Notes: a model not told the origin generated them from the sequence alone. A DNA stretch of 64,000 bases from Dyadobacter sp. CY323 (GCF_021390245.1 NZ_JAJUXH010000027.1:1-64000); one strand, 5' to 3'. Shown: positions 25,123 to 35,693, counted from the first letter of the stretch. Numbers and translations are program-made.

Positions 25123-27045
25123 CTATTCAGCGTATTCAGGATTATTCGGTACCATGCCGAGAATGCCGAGGAAGTCCATACATGCCGCTTTCACTTTGTA
25201 TCCGCGGCTTTTATTTTCATCCGGATACTCTTTTTTTGCGTCTTGTACACGTTTTATTGTTTCGATAAATGGCTTTTTATCAGCAATATAGAGCAGATAA
25301 TTAATGGTCATCAAAGCCAGTTCTGCATTGTCGGATTGGCAAAATGTTTTGAGATTAGTCGCTGCCTGCTCATTTATATATACATCAAAAGCAATCGCGG
25401 ATAACGTCGCCGCGACCGGCGGGTACTCATCATTTATTGACGCGGTGATTTCCTTTTCAAAGGATTTTAAAATGTCGGCACTTTGCGAGCGAAGGCCCAA
25501 CGCGCCCCAGTACCGGACGATCTTATCCGGATCTTTCAGCAATTTGATCTGCTGTGCAGCAATTACTTTTCCTCTTTTTCCCGACCAATTGGCGGCAGCA
25601 AAAATTTTTGCGACCGGATATTGCTGATCCGACAACCGGTATTCAAATGGCGTGGTGGTTTGCGAGATAAGTCCGATTTCGTATTCAGGCAGCAGCATGA
25701 TGTCGCGGGATTTTAAAAGCGAGGTTTGTAACTGTTCCCGCATTTTCTCGGCTACCGGTTTCATTTTCGGATCGTCAATGAGGTTTTTGGTTTCCCAAGG
25801 GTCATTTTTTGTATCAAATAAAAACTCTGCGGGACGTTCCGCAAACAGACTGGCCTGCAATGCATTCAACTTTTTATCCGCCAGATCTTTCCGCATTTGC
25901 TGTTTGATCTCGCCAATTTCCATATAACGGATGTACCGCAGTTCGGGAATAAACGGCATAAAATTGCGGGAGTACATATACCTGCCGTCGGTCACGCTCC
26001 GGATCATGTCAATGCCATTGTCCGACCGGTCTGAGGAAAGTACGAGATGATCCGTTTTAGCGGAACGTTCCTTTCCGATCAGCTTTCTTCCCTTCATGTG
26101 ATCCGGGATTTTCCCGCCAGCAATAGCGATCAGTGATGGCGCCAGATCCTCGAAATCAATCAATTCATCCGTAACCACTCCGGCTTTTCCCCAGGGTGAC
26201 AGATGCTGGTACATCGGCGGAAACCAGATCACAAACGGCACGCGGTAGCCCAGATCGATGCCATTTGTTTTCCCTCTCGGAATACCCTCGCCGTGATCCC
26301 CGAAAAAAAACACAATGGTACTGTCCCGAAGATGCTCATCGTCAAGGCGTTTCAGGAGTTTGGCGATTTTATTGTCTGTCAATTTCAATGCATTGTAAAC
26401 ACGGGCAAATTGTTTCCGCATTTCCGGGCTGTCGCGGTAAATGGGGGGCATTTCAAATGCATTTTCAGCAATGCGGTCAGCTTCCGGCAGCTCGTCCAGT
26501 ACTTCCTTCACATATTTCGGGTAAGCATCCGTCATCGTGCGCGACTGGTGCGAATCGTTGTAGTTGAAAACGGCGAAAAACGGCTGGCCCGGTTTCCGGT
26601 TCCACCAGCCCGCTTTCCCGGAACTTTCGTTCCAGGCATCCGCAATGAACGCTTTCTCATTGCGCACATTATAATCGGTTTTGGCATTGTTGGATGTGTG
26701 GTACCCGGCCTGTTTCAGATAGTATGGAAAACCATGCATATCGGCCGGAACCGGGTAATTACTCCGGTGATTGCCGGTACCAGCTTCATAAACTTTCACG
26801 CCCGTGATCAGCGCGGTCCGGCTCGGCGAGCATACGGTACCAGTCGAAAACGCATTGTTAAAACGGATCCCTTCTTTCGCCAGCCGGTCGATGGTCGGGG
26901 TTCGGGAATTTTTGTTTCCATAGCAACCGATAAATTCCGGCGAGGTATCTTCAATGGTGATCCACAGCACATTCGGCTTGTTCTGAGCTTGTGAAATGCC
27001 TGCCAGCAACACGATCAAAAAGGTCAGTCCGGTTATTTTTTTCAT
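25123..27045 (-). CDS. Cys-type sulfatase with C-terminal HEAT-like region
   Basis: Secreted sulfatase of 640 residues: signal peptide ending AGISQAQ (1-21), sulfatase domain (about 24-460) and a C-terminal helical repeat region (about 490-630; IVRYWGALGLRSQ and YPPVAATLSAIAFDVY are typical HEAT-type helices). The active site is C72-S-P-S-R; metal residues include ED in ITIEDTSPE and D-H in FFFGDHGEGIPRGK. The start NVLWITIEDTSPEFIGCYG is like the sulfamidase-type group. Its length is about 150 residues above a single-domain sulfatase because of the repeat region, which may bind polymer or protein. It is separated by 6 bases from the preceding sulfatase gene. Confidence 0.93.
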   Translation of the reverse strand: MKKITGLTFLIVLLAGISQAQNKPNVLWITIEDTSPEFIGCYGNKNSRTPTIDRLAKEGIRFNNAFSTGTVCSPSRTALITGVKVYEAGTGNHRSNYPVPADMHGFPYYLKQAGYHTSNNAKTDYNVRNEKAFIADAWNESSGKAGWWNRKPGQPFFAVFNYNDSHQSRTMTDAYPKYVKEVLDELPEADRIAENAFEMPPIYRDSPEMRKQFARVYNALKLTDNKIAKLLKRLDDEHLRDSTIVFFFGDHGEGIPRGKTNGIDLGYRVPFVIWFPPMYQHLSPWGKAGVVTDELIDFEDLAPSLIAIAGGKIPDHMKGRKLIGKERSAKTDHLVLSSDRSDNGIDMIRSVTDGRYMYSRNFMPFIPELRYIRYMEIGEIKQQMRKDLADKKLNALQASLFAERPAEFLFDTKNDPWETKNLIDDPKMKPVAEKMREQLQTSLLKSRDIMLLPEYEIGLISQTTTPFEYRLSDQQYPVAKIFAAANWSGKRGKVIAAQQIKLLKDPDKIVRYWGALGLRSQSADILKSFEKEITASINDEYPPVAATLSAIAFDVYINEQAATNLKTFCQSDNAELALMTINYLLYIADKKPFIETIKRVQDAKKEYPDENKSRGYKVKAACMDFLGILGMVPNNPEYAE

Positions 27046-27051
27046 ATAATC

Positions 27052-28662
27052 TTACTCTTTTGGCTTGTCGGTTTTCTCGAAGTCCGATGCATTCACCCAC
27101 CCTGCTTTTACTTTTTCACCTTTCATATAGCGCTCGTAGAAGTTCCGGGTGGCTGGTTCGGCGTAAGGATAATTGTCGAAAACAGCCCCATTACCAAACA
27201 TCCGCGGGTCTTTCTGACTTTTCAACTCCCGCTCCATTTGCGTTTTCAATGCCATTTTAGCTTTGGCATAGGCAGGGTCACTGGCCAGATTTTTCATGGC
27301 ATCCGGGTCTTTCACGATGTCATAAAGTTCTTCACTACCTTTTTTGCCAAAAGCCAGGTCCCAGTGTTTGGAATCTTTACCCGTGCGTTTTGCATTCAGG
27401 ATTTCGGTTTTGGTCGGGCTGCCGTCCGTATCCAGGTAACCCGTTTCCGGATTGCCAGATGGCCAGCGATCCGGTTCGTAGTTGATGCTGAAAATGAGGT
27501 TATCCTTTACGATCCCGCGGACCGGGTATCCCTGATCGTGCGGCCGGCCGACGTCTGTCCGTTCCTTCCCGAGCAACACATGGTCGCGTGTTTTATCCAC
27601 TAACCCATCTTTTTCGGAAGTCAGGATCGGCATCAGCGACTTACCCTCGACGTTCAGCGTGCTGTTTTTGGCCGTAATGCCGGCAGCTTCGAGAAACGTG
27701 GGCGCGAAGTCTATAAAACTAACCAGATCGGTAATTTTCCTGCCTGGCTTTTTCAGGCCGTTTTTCCACATGATCGCAAGCGGCAAATGGTTGTCATATT
27801 CATAAATGTGGCCTTTGGTTCTTGGAAAAGGCATTCCATTATCCGAGGTCACCACCACGATAGTATTGTCCAGCTCCCCTTTTTCTTCCAGGATTTGCAG
27901 CATTTTTTGGAGGTGCTGATCAAAGTACTCGACTTCGTAGGCATAGTCGAGCATGTCGTTTCGGACGGTCTCATTGTCGGGCCAGTATGCGGGTACGCGG
28001 TCGATGTCTGAGATTTTCTTCTTGCCCAGTGAGGCTCCGGTACCGTATTCGTAAACCCGGTGCGGCTCGTGCCCGCCATACCAGAAACAGAATGGCTGGT
28101 CGGCTGGTTTGTCTTTTAAAAACACTTCCAGATTGGCTGCATAGTTTGTAGGTGAAATGGCTTTTGTCGGGGACTGCAATTTGATCTCACTGTAATTCTT
28201 CCCGGTCAGCAATCGCGGCATACCGTTTCGCTTCCCCATTTCGCCCGGTGCCCAGCCTTTGCCGGTATAACCCGTTTTGTATCCATTATCGCCCAATTCC
28301 TCCACCCAGGTTGTGAATTTGGCAGGAAAAAAGGGAACGTGATTTCCGGCTTCTTCCAGTTGCCACGGGTTTCGGCCGGTGAGGATGCAGGCCCGGGAAG
28401 GCGCACATTTCGCATTGGGGGTAAATGCATTTTTGAACAAAACCCCATTCGCCGCCACCTGATCAAACCCCGGCGTACTGACCCATTTCGACAATCCATA
28501 CGCGCCCATGTGACGGAACGAAGCATCGTCGGCAATGCAAAAAAGGATATTCGGCCTTTTTGCGGCCGTTTTCTCACCATTTTTGATCTGCACCGCAGCC
28601 AGTACCGGCAATACTAAAACACCCAGCCAAAAACGCTTTTTAAGGAAAGCCCACTTTTTCAT
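27052..28662 (-). CDS. Cys-type sulfatase, third of the cluster
   Basis: A 536-residue exported sulfatase with an N-terminal hydrophobic signal (WLGVLVLPVLAAVQ). The signature is C86-A-P-S-R followed by ACILTGRNPW. The metal ligands D-D are in FCIADDASFRHMGAYG, and a further SDNGMPFPR carries the later D-N pair. This differs from its two neighbours (D-H), suggesting a distinct substrate position. The C-terminal third has the typical sulfatase small domain (ELYDIVKDPDAMKNLA). It starts 9 bases after the PHP-type hydrolase gene. With the two following sulfatases it forms a set of three different Cys-type enzymes, not recent duplicates. Confidence 0.92.
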   Translation of the reverse strand: MKKWAFLKKRFWLGVLVLPVLAAVQIKNGEKTAAKRPNILFCIADDASFRHMGAYGLSKWVSTPGFDQVAANGVLFKNAFTPNAKCAPSRACILTGRNPWQLEEAGNHVPFFPAKFTTWVEELGDNGYKTGYTGKGWAPGEMGKRNGMPRLLTGKNYSEIKLQSPTKAISPTNYAANLEVFLKDKPADQPFCFWYGGHEPHRVYEYGTGASLGKKKISDIDRVPAYWPDNETVRNDMLDYAYEVEYFDQHLQKMLQILEEKGELDNTIVVVTSDNGMPFPRTKGHIYEYDNHLPLAIMWKNGLKKPGRKITDLVSFIDFAPTFLEAAGITAKNSTLNVEGKSLMPILTSEKDGLVDKTRDHVLLGKERTDVGRPHDQGYPVRGIVKDNLIFSINYEPDRWPSGNPETGYLDTDGSPTKTEILNAKRTGKDSKHWDLAFGKKGSEELYDIVKDPDAMKNLASDPAYAKAKMALKTQMERELKSQKDPRMFGNGAVFDNYPYAEPATRNFYERYMKGEKVKAGWVNASDFEKTDKPKE

Positions 28663-28671
28663 AACGCTATT

Positions 28672-30750
28672 TTACTGTTTGGTTTGCGAAAATGCAGCCT
28701 CCCGGACAAAAGTCTGAAAACCGGCTTTCGTTTCTGCCGAAGCACTTTCAAAGTTTTTCTCATTCATAATTTCTGTTACAGAAATCCCTTTTTCTTGCAA
28801 GATCGCAGCAGCCTGTACGGCGACCGCCTCATCATAACCCGCCAGCTTTTTCGCCAGATTTTGCCTGATATCTTTCGGATCTCCCAGCAATATACGTGCA
28901 TATGCGTTTGCATTCGACCAGTTTTTGTCATGGTCCGCATCGATAAACAATGCGCCGGACGAGCCCATTACGCGTTTGGGCCACTCGGGTGAAGTAGGTT
29001 GGTACGGTTTGGCGATCTGCCAGAAAGGTCCGGGTTCGCCGGGGCCTTCCGCAATGGCTACCAGAAATACATCGTGTTTCGGCAAAGTCATCTTCCAGGT
29101 TTGCTCCCATTTCACGCCCGCTTTCCGGCCATTCTGAATGCGCATTTCTTTGATTTTCTTACCGTTACTGTATAAAACCACCTTATCGGCAGTAGCCCAA
29201 CCCGGACCGAGTACGCGAACGGAAACGGTAAGTTCCTTGCCTGCTCCCAGCACCGTATCGCCCGACTGATGCACTTTGTTGACGACGAGCTCGGTCATTA
29301 ACCCGTAACTCACCGTTACTTTGCCTTTTCTGAACTGCTCGATCGCGTCCGCAACGTTGATGTTGCCTGGAATGTCGTCTTTCGTGCGAATGTACGTCCG
29401 GGCCTGGCCGAGCAGGTAGCGGCTAATGGTATGCGTGTCGGTACTACCTGCCGGCGTAATGGAATAGCCGCGGTTCAGCAGTCCAAACCAATCATTAAAC
29501 AGCCGCATAATGTCCGTTTGCGTGGCTCCCGAGTTGATGACTTCCATCGCATTGTTAGGCAATTTCCAGCCGGTGAGCGTCATGCCTGCCGAGGCAATGT
29601 GCCGGCTTGGATCAAATGGACGGTAGTTGCTATGCAGATCCCTCGCATGGTTCAGGATAATGCCTTTGACCGTCCCTGTTTTCGCGACATTATTACTCAA
29701 TTCGTCCCAGGAAGCCACTTTGTGATTGATTACCGGGTTTTTTAAATCAATGGGAAACATGTTGAAATGCCCGATCGGGGTGGTCACCTCTATTCCGTTT
29801 ACAAGGGTCAGGTAAGGGTTCAGGCCGAGCTTTTTAGCTGCTGGATTTAAGTCGGCATATACATTGTGATCGGTAATAATGGGTAGTTCAATTCCTTCTC
29901 CCGCGATCGAAAGCATGCGTTCTTCATCGTTTGCATCGCCATGGCCCGAATGGGTGAATGTGTGAATGTGCGTGTCGCTGCTCACCCAGCCGGGTGTAGA
30001 TACTTCCCGCCGGATACTAAAATTCTGTTTGAGATGATCCCCAGCTTTTAAAGTTACGGTGGCAGAATCGACTCCATATTCAAATCCGCGCGTAGCGAAA
30101 ATGCGATAGGTACCCGGCTGCAACCCGATCTTCGCTTTGCCGTTTCCAGTATAAACAAATCCCGGCCTGATTGCCACCATTTCGCCCGATTGATTGCTTA
30201 AGGGCTGTAAAACGCCATTTTTATCAACCACCGTAATGCGTGACGGGATCAACGAACCGATTCCCGTTTCCTTCACTTCCAGATCCAAAGTAGCTTGTGA
30301 CAACACATCACTTACCGACTTCGCTTCGACAACAAATTGACCAACCCGGATGTCGTTGCTACTGGTTGCAGGAAGATTTGCAGCGGGAGAAATCCGCAAT
30401 GTGTTTTTTCCCGAAATCAACACGCCATCCGGAATGTCGAAAGCCGAGATCATATCTTTTTCATCCTCCGCCAGCCTGCCGAGTTTATGATCATTTAAAG
30501 TCACAGTCCAATCCAGCAGCACACTAAATTGCCTGATAAATAAACTGGCTTTCCCGGTCTGGGCTTTTGCATCAAATGTGACCGTCAATTCTTTACCATG
30601 AGGTGTCCCCGGAAATTCCGCCCATTGCATTTTGTCGCCGATACGCAAATGGTACAGGTTCGGATCCGTAAAAATCGGCTGCGCTGCTGCCGACAAACCT
30701 GTCAGCAGCAGATACAACACGTAGCAAAAAAGTGGGTTTAGGAATTTCAA
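28672..30750 (-). CDS. CehA/McbA family metallohydrolase (secreted PHP domain)
   Basis: Exported protein of 692 residues (signal peptide ending SAAAQ, residue 24). The N-terminal 250 residues are beta-rich, with a jelly-roll-like part and a carboxypeptidase-regulatory-like part (GLQPGTYRIFATRGFEYG). The PHP metallohydrolase domain begins at about 255 with the metal motif D-T-H261-I-H263, followed by ITD294-H295-N, a later NHARD and GSTDTH near residue 440, all of which can bind a di- or trinuclear metal centre. CehA/McbA relatives hydrolyse esters or phosphoesters, but the natural substrate of secreted Bacteroidota members is not known. It is placed 6 bases after susD2 and before three sulfatases, so it probably works on the same ligand. 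Confidence 0.85.
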   Translation of the reverse strand: MKFLNPLFCYVLYLLLTGLSAAAQPIFTDPNLYHLRIGDKMQWAEFPGTPHGKELTVTFDAKAQTGKASLFIRQFSVLLDWTVTLNDHKLGRLAEDEKDMISAFDIPDGVLISGKNTLRISPAANLPATSSNDIRVGQFVVEAKSVSDVLSQATLDLEVKETGIGSLIPSRITVVDKNGVLQPLSNQSGEMVAIRPGFVYTGNGKAKIGLQPGTYRIFATRGFEYGVDSATVTLKAGDHLKQNFSIRREVSTPGWVSSDTHIHTFTHSGHGDANDEERMLSIAGEGIELPIITDHNVYADLNPAAKKLGLNPYLTLVNGIEVTTPIGHFNMFPIDLKNPVINHKVASWDELSNNVAKTGTVKGIILNHARDLHSNYRPFDPSRHIASAGMTLTGWKLPNNAMEVINSGATQTDIMRLFNDWFGLLNRGYSITPAGSTDTHTISRYLLGQARTYIRTKDDIPGNINVADAIEQFRKGKVTVSYGLMTELVVNKVHQSGDTVLGAGKELTVSVRVLGPGWATADKVVLYSNGKKIKEMRIQNGRKAGVKWEQTWKMTLPKHDVFLVAIAEGPGEPGPFWQIAKPYQPTSPEWPKRVMGSSGALFIDADHDKNWSNANAYARILLGDPKDIRQNLAKKLAGYDEAVAVQAAAILQEKGISVTEIMNEKNFESASAETKAGFQTFVREAAFSQTKQ

Positions 30751-30756
30751 GTCAGA

Positions 30757-32217
30757 TCAGGGATTTTGTGTCAGGTTCGGATTCAATACAATTTCCTGTT
30801 GCGGGATAAAATAGATCACCCTCGGATCAGTCGGCTCGATCACCTGGGTATTCTGGCCGCTCAGCAAATGGTAACCCGGATAATTACGCACCATCGGCAG
30901 GTTATTCCGGAATACATCGAATTTGCGCAGGCATTCAAATGCAAGTTCGAGTCTTCTTTCTTCCAAAACCACATTCAAAACCGAAGTATGGCCTTTCAGA
31001 TCCGTGACCGAATATAATGCAGTTCCCGTCAATCCGGCTCGGGTACGGATCACATTCACATCGTCGATCGCTTTTTGCGCATTGCCCAGTTTGGCATTGG
31101 CTTCCGCGCGGGTCAGGTACATTTCAGCCAGTCGCAGATAGATCGGCGAGCTGAGAGTCTGAATGCCATCCTGGCCAGAGTACTTTAAAATAAAATACTT
31201 CGGAATGCCATTTCGCGCTGCAATTACCTGATTTCCAGCGGCATCTTTCACATAAGACGGTTGTACAAAACTTTGTCTCGCATCTGTCGGATACTTGTTT
31301 AAGAGGTTCCGGTAGCTTTCGGAAGCATACATTTCCCCCCAGCCTAATCCCGCTGTTCCGTCATACATGGAGCCGATGGCATCTTTGGCCAGATCATCCA
31401 CAACCATGTGTTTGATCGCGAAGATCGTTTCGGGATTACTTTCGTTCGACATGGTAAAAAACTTCTTGTACGCTTCGGTATCCACCAATTTATACCTGCC
31501 CGATTTCAGTACTTTGTCGGCATATTCGATGGCTTTTGCATTGTCTTCTTTATACAAATAAACCCGGGCCAAAAGTGCCTGAACAACTTCTTTCGAGGCA
31601 AAACTGCTGTTTTTGGTAGACTTTAAAAGAGTTTCCGCCATGATCAGATCACTGATCACGAAATCATATACTTCGGCTACGGAGCTTCGCGGCGGCAATG
31701 CGCTCACATCCGTGTCTTTACGGATCATGACGCCCGGATTATTGCCTTTATTCTGTGCATAAGGTCTTCCAAATGTATTCACCAGATCGAAATGCAGCAT
31801 GGCGCGCAGGTACAGGTTTTCCCCGAGCAACTGGTCCAGTTCGGGTGATTTTCCCGTTTCCAGGTTTTCAATCACTTTATTGGCACCATAAATCGCTTCA
31901 TACGCCCGTCGCCAGAAACGGCTTGTCTGGGTCATTTCCACCAGGTGGCGGTAGTTGTAAGCAAAGAAAAAGTTGTTACCGGTCGAGCCGCTTAATGTCA
32001 CATTATCACTCGGATATTCCGTGATGTAATGGTAAAAAGTCGCGTAATCGAGCGTTTTCAGGAAACTGTAATTGCCGAGCGTCGCGGTTTGAATGCCTTC
32101 GGTTGTGGTAAAAAGCGTACCGGCTTCTTTTCCATTGTAAGGTTCAAGCGACAGTTCGCAGGAAGAGGTGAGCACAAAAAGTGCCGCGATCTGTAAGTAA
32201 ATGGATATCTTTTTCAT
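30757..32217 (-). CDS. SusD/RagB-like outer membrane lipoprotein (locus 2)
   Basis: SusD-type surface binding lipoprotein of 486 residues. The lipoprotein signal is short and clear (QIAALFVLTSSCELSLEPYNG, Cys at about 20). Helical repeat stretches YLRAMLHFDLVNTFGRPYAQ, EVVQALLARVYLYKEDNAKAIEYADKV and SPIYLRLAEMYLTRAEANAKLG are all present, and the C-terminus ends LTQNP, a shortened form of the usual QNPG(Y/W). It is smaller than the other SusD proteins of the window (590-611). It is linked to susC2 by an 18-base gap and to the PHP hydrolase by a 6-base gap, so it should present sulfated ligands to SusC2. Confidence 0.94.
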   Translation of the reverse strand: MKKISIYLQIAALFVLTSSCELSLEPYNGKEAGTLFTTTEGIQTATLGNYSFLKTLDYATFYHYITEYPSDNVTLSGSTGNNFFFAYNYRHLVEMTQTSRFWRRAYEAIYGANKVIENLETGKSPELDQLLGENLYLRAMLHFDLVNTFGRPYAQNKGNNPGVMIRKDTDVSALPPRSSVAEVYDFVISDLIMAETLLKSTKNSSFASKEVVQALLARVYLYKEDNAKAIEYADKVLKSGRYKLVDTEAYKKFFTMSNESNPETIFAIKHMVVDDLAKDAIGSMYDGTAGLGWGEMYASESYRNLLNKYPTDARQSFVQPSYVKDAAGNQVIAARNGIPKYFILKYSGQDGIQTLSSPIYLRLAEMYLTRAEANAKLGNAQKAIDDVNVIRTRAGLTGTALYSVTDLKGHTSVLNVVLEERRLELAFECLRKFDVFRNNLPMVRNYPGYHLLSGQNTQVIEPTDPRVIYFIPQQEIVLNPNLTQNP

Positions 32218-32235
32218 TGTGATTTTCAGTCTGGA

Positions 32236-35200
32236 TTAAAAACCTAAGTTGATCCCGAAAAGGAATTTTTTGCTGACAAAGTATTTGGCAAGTCCGGCGG
32301 TGGCATTGTCAAAGCCTACTTCCGGGTCCATTCCGGTAAACTTGGTCCAGGTGTACAGGTTATCCCCGGTCACAAACACATTGATCCGGTCCACTTTAAT
32401 GCGTTTCATCCACGCGGCGGGCAGATCGTAAGCCAGCCGGATGTTCCTCAGCCGGATGTAGCTTCCGTTTTCAAGATAGCGTGACGACATTTTGTTGGAA
32501 TTGAGGTTTCCTCCCAAAACAGACAACGGGATCGTCGCAATGTCGCCGGGCTTTTCCCATCTGGTTTCACCGGGTCTCAATGCAATGCTGTTTACGGTCG
32601 GGTAAGCTCCGTCCCCGCCCAGGTTCTCACGCAATGCATGGTTGATCTGCACACCTTGTACGAAATTCAGGAAGATATCAAGGCTTAAACCTTTGTAGGT
32701 CAAACTATTGGTAAAGCCACCTGTGAAATTCGGATTGCTTTTCCCGACGATCTGGCGCGTTGCAAGGTTATAGTTATTGGTGTTTTCCCGGGTCAGCACA
32801 TTTCCTTTTTCGTCATAAGTCAGCTTTTCCCAAAGCGGCCCGCCCGTTTGCGGGTCTACGCCCATCCATTTTTGCATATACCAGGTTCCCAAAGGTTGGC
32901 CGACAATAATACGCTGCGTGCCCAGGTCGATATCCTGTCCATTGTAAAGTGCCTGAACCTCGTTTTTGTTAAATCCGATGTTGAAATTGGTTTTCCATAC
33001 AAAATCCTTGGTCATGAGATTGGTCGTGTTCAGTTCCAGGTCGATACCTTTATTTCTGATCTGACCAATATTCTGGATCTGCGTTTTGAAACCGGTCGCC
33101 GAAGAAAGCGGCACATCGAACAACAGGTTTTTGGTATCGCGCTGATAAAAGTCCAGCGACAGGTCTATGCGGTTGAAGAAACCAATGTTCATACCGACAT
33201 TGGTGGTGTACGCTTTTTCCCAGGTCAGGTCCGGATTGGCCAGCCTCGCAGGGATCGCGCCGGATGTTCCGGCATATTGGGTTGAGAAACTGTAAAGCTC
33301 CCGGGTGATAAAGTCCGTGATGTTCGCATTCCCGGTGGTACCGTAGCTCCCGCGTAATTTCAGCAAAGTGATGGTATTCGACTTTGGCATAAATCCCTCA
33401 TTTGTAATGATCCACGAGCCGCCCAGTGCCCAGAAATTACCATACTGATTGTTCTCACCGAATTTGGAAGAACCATCCATCCGCAAAGATCCGGTCAGGA
33501 AATACTTGTTGTTGTAATTGTAATCGGCTTGCGTGAAATACGAGTTGAATGCGCTTTTGTTCTTTGAACCGGCAATGGCGACCGGCGTTGCCGACACATC
33601 CATGACATTCAGACCAGACGGTACACCTCCCCCGCTGCTATTGGTAAAATCGCCATAATTACTTTGAAACTCAGCCCCGATCAACCCGCCGATGGAATGC
33701 GGCCCGAAGTTTTTGGATGCCCGCAGCAAATTGGAGTTCAGCAAAGTCTGGGTATAGGTAACATTGTTTCGCAAAAGTCCTTTCCTGATCCCGCCGGTCA
33801 ATGTCCGTGGGTCGTCGTAGATTTCGGCGCGTCCGTTGTTGAGGTCGACGCGGTTGGTGGACGAGAAGCTCAGCCAATCGTTAATATCATAATTTAAAAC
33901 AAAATCACCCTGCACACCGCTCGACCGCGCCGTGCTGTAATTGTATTGCATCGGGTACAAAAAGTTGAAACGGTCGCGACCGAACCAGTCCGCCTCGGTA
34001 CCAATGCGAATGCTGCCGTCGTCGTTATAAGGGCGGTCTGTTGGCAGGTTGTAAAAAGTCGTCCAGGCACCGCCGCGTTCGCCCGAATAATCGAAGGTTG
34101 TGTAATCCATCCGTCCATTAAGCCGCCCGGTAACCCGCACCTTTTTATTGATCTGATGATCGATATTCATCCGCACGTTGAAGCGTTTATAACCCGAGTT
34201 TGTCAGCGTACCTTCCTCGTTATAATAGTTACCTCCGATGTAAAATTTCGTTTTTTCATCACCGCCAGAAGCCGAAACTTCATAGTTCTGGGTGACACCT
34301 TTCCGGTACACCAGGTCACTCCAGTCGGTATCGTATTTTAGCAAACTCGACGGGAAATTGATATTCATGTAGGCGTCCAGAGAAGTCGGCAGACCTTTTG
34401 TTTTCAGAAATGCTTCGATCTGCGCATCCGTCGGGTTCGGGGTTGTTTTAGAAAGATCCGTAATGAATGCCGCACGCTTTCCATTGTAATCATTTTCATA
34501 AACCGGTTTGGTATAATCGTAATACTGCTGGGTATTCATCATTTTGAACTTACCTCTGGCAATGCTGCTCACGCCGAGCGACGTACTTACATTAATCCTC
34601 GTTTTCCCTGCTTTTCCACTTTTTGTGGTAATTACAATTACTCCGTTCGAAGCCCGGGAACCGTACAAACCGGTAGCCGCCGCATCTTTCAAGATCGTAA
34701 CCGATTCAATGTCACTCGGATTGGCCGTTCCGCCGATCACGCCATCGACGACATATAAAGGATCTGCGCCTGCACTTATCGTTCCGTTTCCACGAATCCT
34801 TACTGCCGGAGTTGCTCCCGGCTGCCCCGTCGATGCGGACACCATCACCCCCGACGCACGTCCCTGCAACAGGTTTCCAAGCGTTGGGCTGGTTACACCA
34901 CGCAGTTTCTCAGCCCCCACCACGGAGACGGAACTGGACAATTGGGTTTGGTTTTTAGAGCTATAACCTACTACTACGATCTCATTCAATGATTTGTCTT
35001 CGCTGACAAGTCTTACATTCAAGACCGTCTGATTACCGATCCCAACTTCCTGCGCGGCATAGCCCACGAAGCTGAATATCAAAACGGCAGTCTGGTCGGG
35101 TACGTCGAAACTGAACCCGCCGTCGGTATTTGTGGTAGTGCCACGCTGCGTGCCTTTCAGGATCACACTCACGCCCGGCAGTGCTTCTCCCTGCTCGTCC

Positions 35201-35634
35201 GTTACTTTTCCGGAAATGTTTATTTCAGCAGCAGGTACAAATGAAGATGGAGAAGCTGATGATTTTTTGCCTGTTTCTTTTCGCAATACAATGTAATCGC
35301 CGGAGACTTTGTAGCTGATTTCCAGGGGCAGCAGCAATTTTTCAAGTACCTGTTCCAGAGGTTCTTTGCTTGCGTGCAGCGTAACCTTTTTCTCTGTCAT
35401 CACCATTTGAGGGACGTAGGTAAACTTCACATTCGCAGCTTTGGCGATCCGGTTCAGTACGACATCCAGCTCTTTATTTTCCAGGTCAACCGAGACTGGC
35501 CGGCTGAGCAGTTCCTGCGCCAGGCCGTCACCAGCCAGAGCGACGCCGGCACATACCACCAGCATCATCAGTTGAACACATGTGATCTTCATGATAAGGT
35601 TCAGGTTTGGGATTTTGTCCCGTAAATTTTTCAT
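32236..35634 (-). CDS. SusC/RagA TonB-dependent transporter with STN domain (locus 2)
   Basis: Outer membrane transporter of 1132 residues. A signal peptide ends near ALAGDGLAQ. The STN domain (about 45-120: VSVDLENKELDVVLNRIAK to YKVSGDYIVLRKE) signals to FecR2. A carboxypeptidase-regulatory-like domain follows (ISGKVTDEQGEALPGVSVIL), then NEIVVVGYSSKNQTQLSSSVS, a slightly divergent form of the usual VVVGYGTQ motif, then the plug (LLQGRASGVMV, IRGNGTISAGADPLYVVDG) and the barrel ending FGINLGF. It is the importer of the sulfatase locus, coupled to SusD2. Induction should go through sigma2/FecR2, whose genes lie just upstream. Confidence 0.95.
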   Translation of the reverse strand: MKNLRDKIPNLNLIMKITCVQLMMLVVCAGVALAGDGLAQELLSRPVSVDLENKELDVVLNRIAKAANVKFTYVPQMVMTEKKVTLHASKEPLEQVLEKLLLPLEISYKVSGDYIVLRKETGKKSSASPSSFVPAAEINISGKVTDEQGEALPGVSVILKGTQRGTTTNTDGGFSFDVPDQTAVLIFSFVGYAAQEVGIGNQTVLNVRLVSEDKSLNEIVVVGYSSKNQTQLSSSVSVVGAEKLRGVTSPTLGNLLQGRASGVMVSASTGQPGATPAVRIRGNGTISAGADPLYVVDGVIGGTANPSDIESVTILKDAAATGLYGSRASNGVIVITTKSGKAGKTRINVSTSLGVSSIARGKFKMMNTQQYYDYTKPVYENDYNGKRAAFITDLSKTTPNPTDAQIEAFLKTKGLPTSLDAYMNINFPSSLLKYDTDWSDLVYRKGVTQNYEVSASGGDEKTKFYIGGNYYNEEGTLTNSGYKRFNVRMNIDHQINKKVRVTGRLNGRMDYTTFDYSGERGGAWTTFYNLPTDRPYNDDGSIRIGTEADWFGRDRFNFLYPMQYNYSTARSSGVQGDFVLNYDINDWLSFSSTNRVDLNNGRAEIYDDPRTLTGGIRKGLLRNNVTYTQTLLNSNLLRASKNFGPHSIGGLIGAEFQSNYGDFTNSSGGGVPSGLNVMDVSATPVAIAGSKNKSAFNSYFTQADYNYNNKYFLTGSLRMDGSSKFGENNQYGNFWALGGSWIITNEGFMPKSNTITLLKLRGSYGTTGNANITDFITRELYSFSTQYAGTSGAIPARLANPDLTWEKAYTTNVGMNIGFFNRIDLSLDFYQRDTKNLLFDVPLSSATGFKTQIQNIGQIRNKGIDLELNTTNLMTKDFVWKTNFNIGFNKNEVQALYNGQDIDLGTQRIIVGQPLGTWYMQKWMGVDPQTGGPLWEKLTYDEKGNVLTRENTNNYNLATRQIVGKSNPNFTGGFTNSLTYKGLSLDIFLNFVQGVQINHALRENLGGDGAYPTVNSIALRPGETRWEKPGDIATIPLSVLGGNLNSNKMSSRYLENGSYIRLRNIRLAYDLPAAWMKRIKVDRINVFVTGDNLYTWTKFTGMDPEVGFDNATAGLAKYFVSKKFLFGINLGF

Positions 35635-35693
35635 AGTTTTACTACGTTTTTGTTTTAAGATTTTTTGGAAAAACTGAGCAAAAACACTCCCAT

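Noticed and set aside
26203-26994. 263-codon + strand open frame inside the second sulfatase gene
   Set aside because: It is antisense to a sulfatase with an intact active site and lacks any family motif or promoter.
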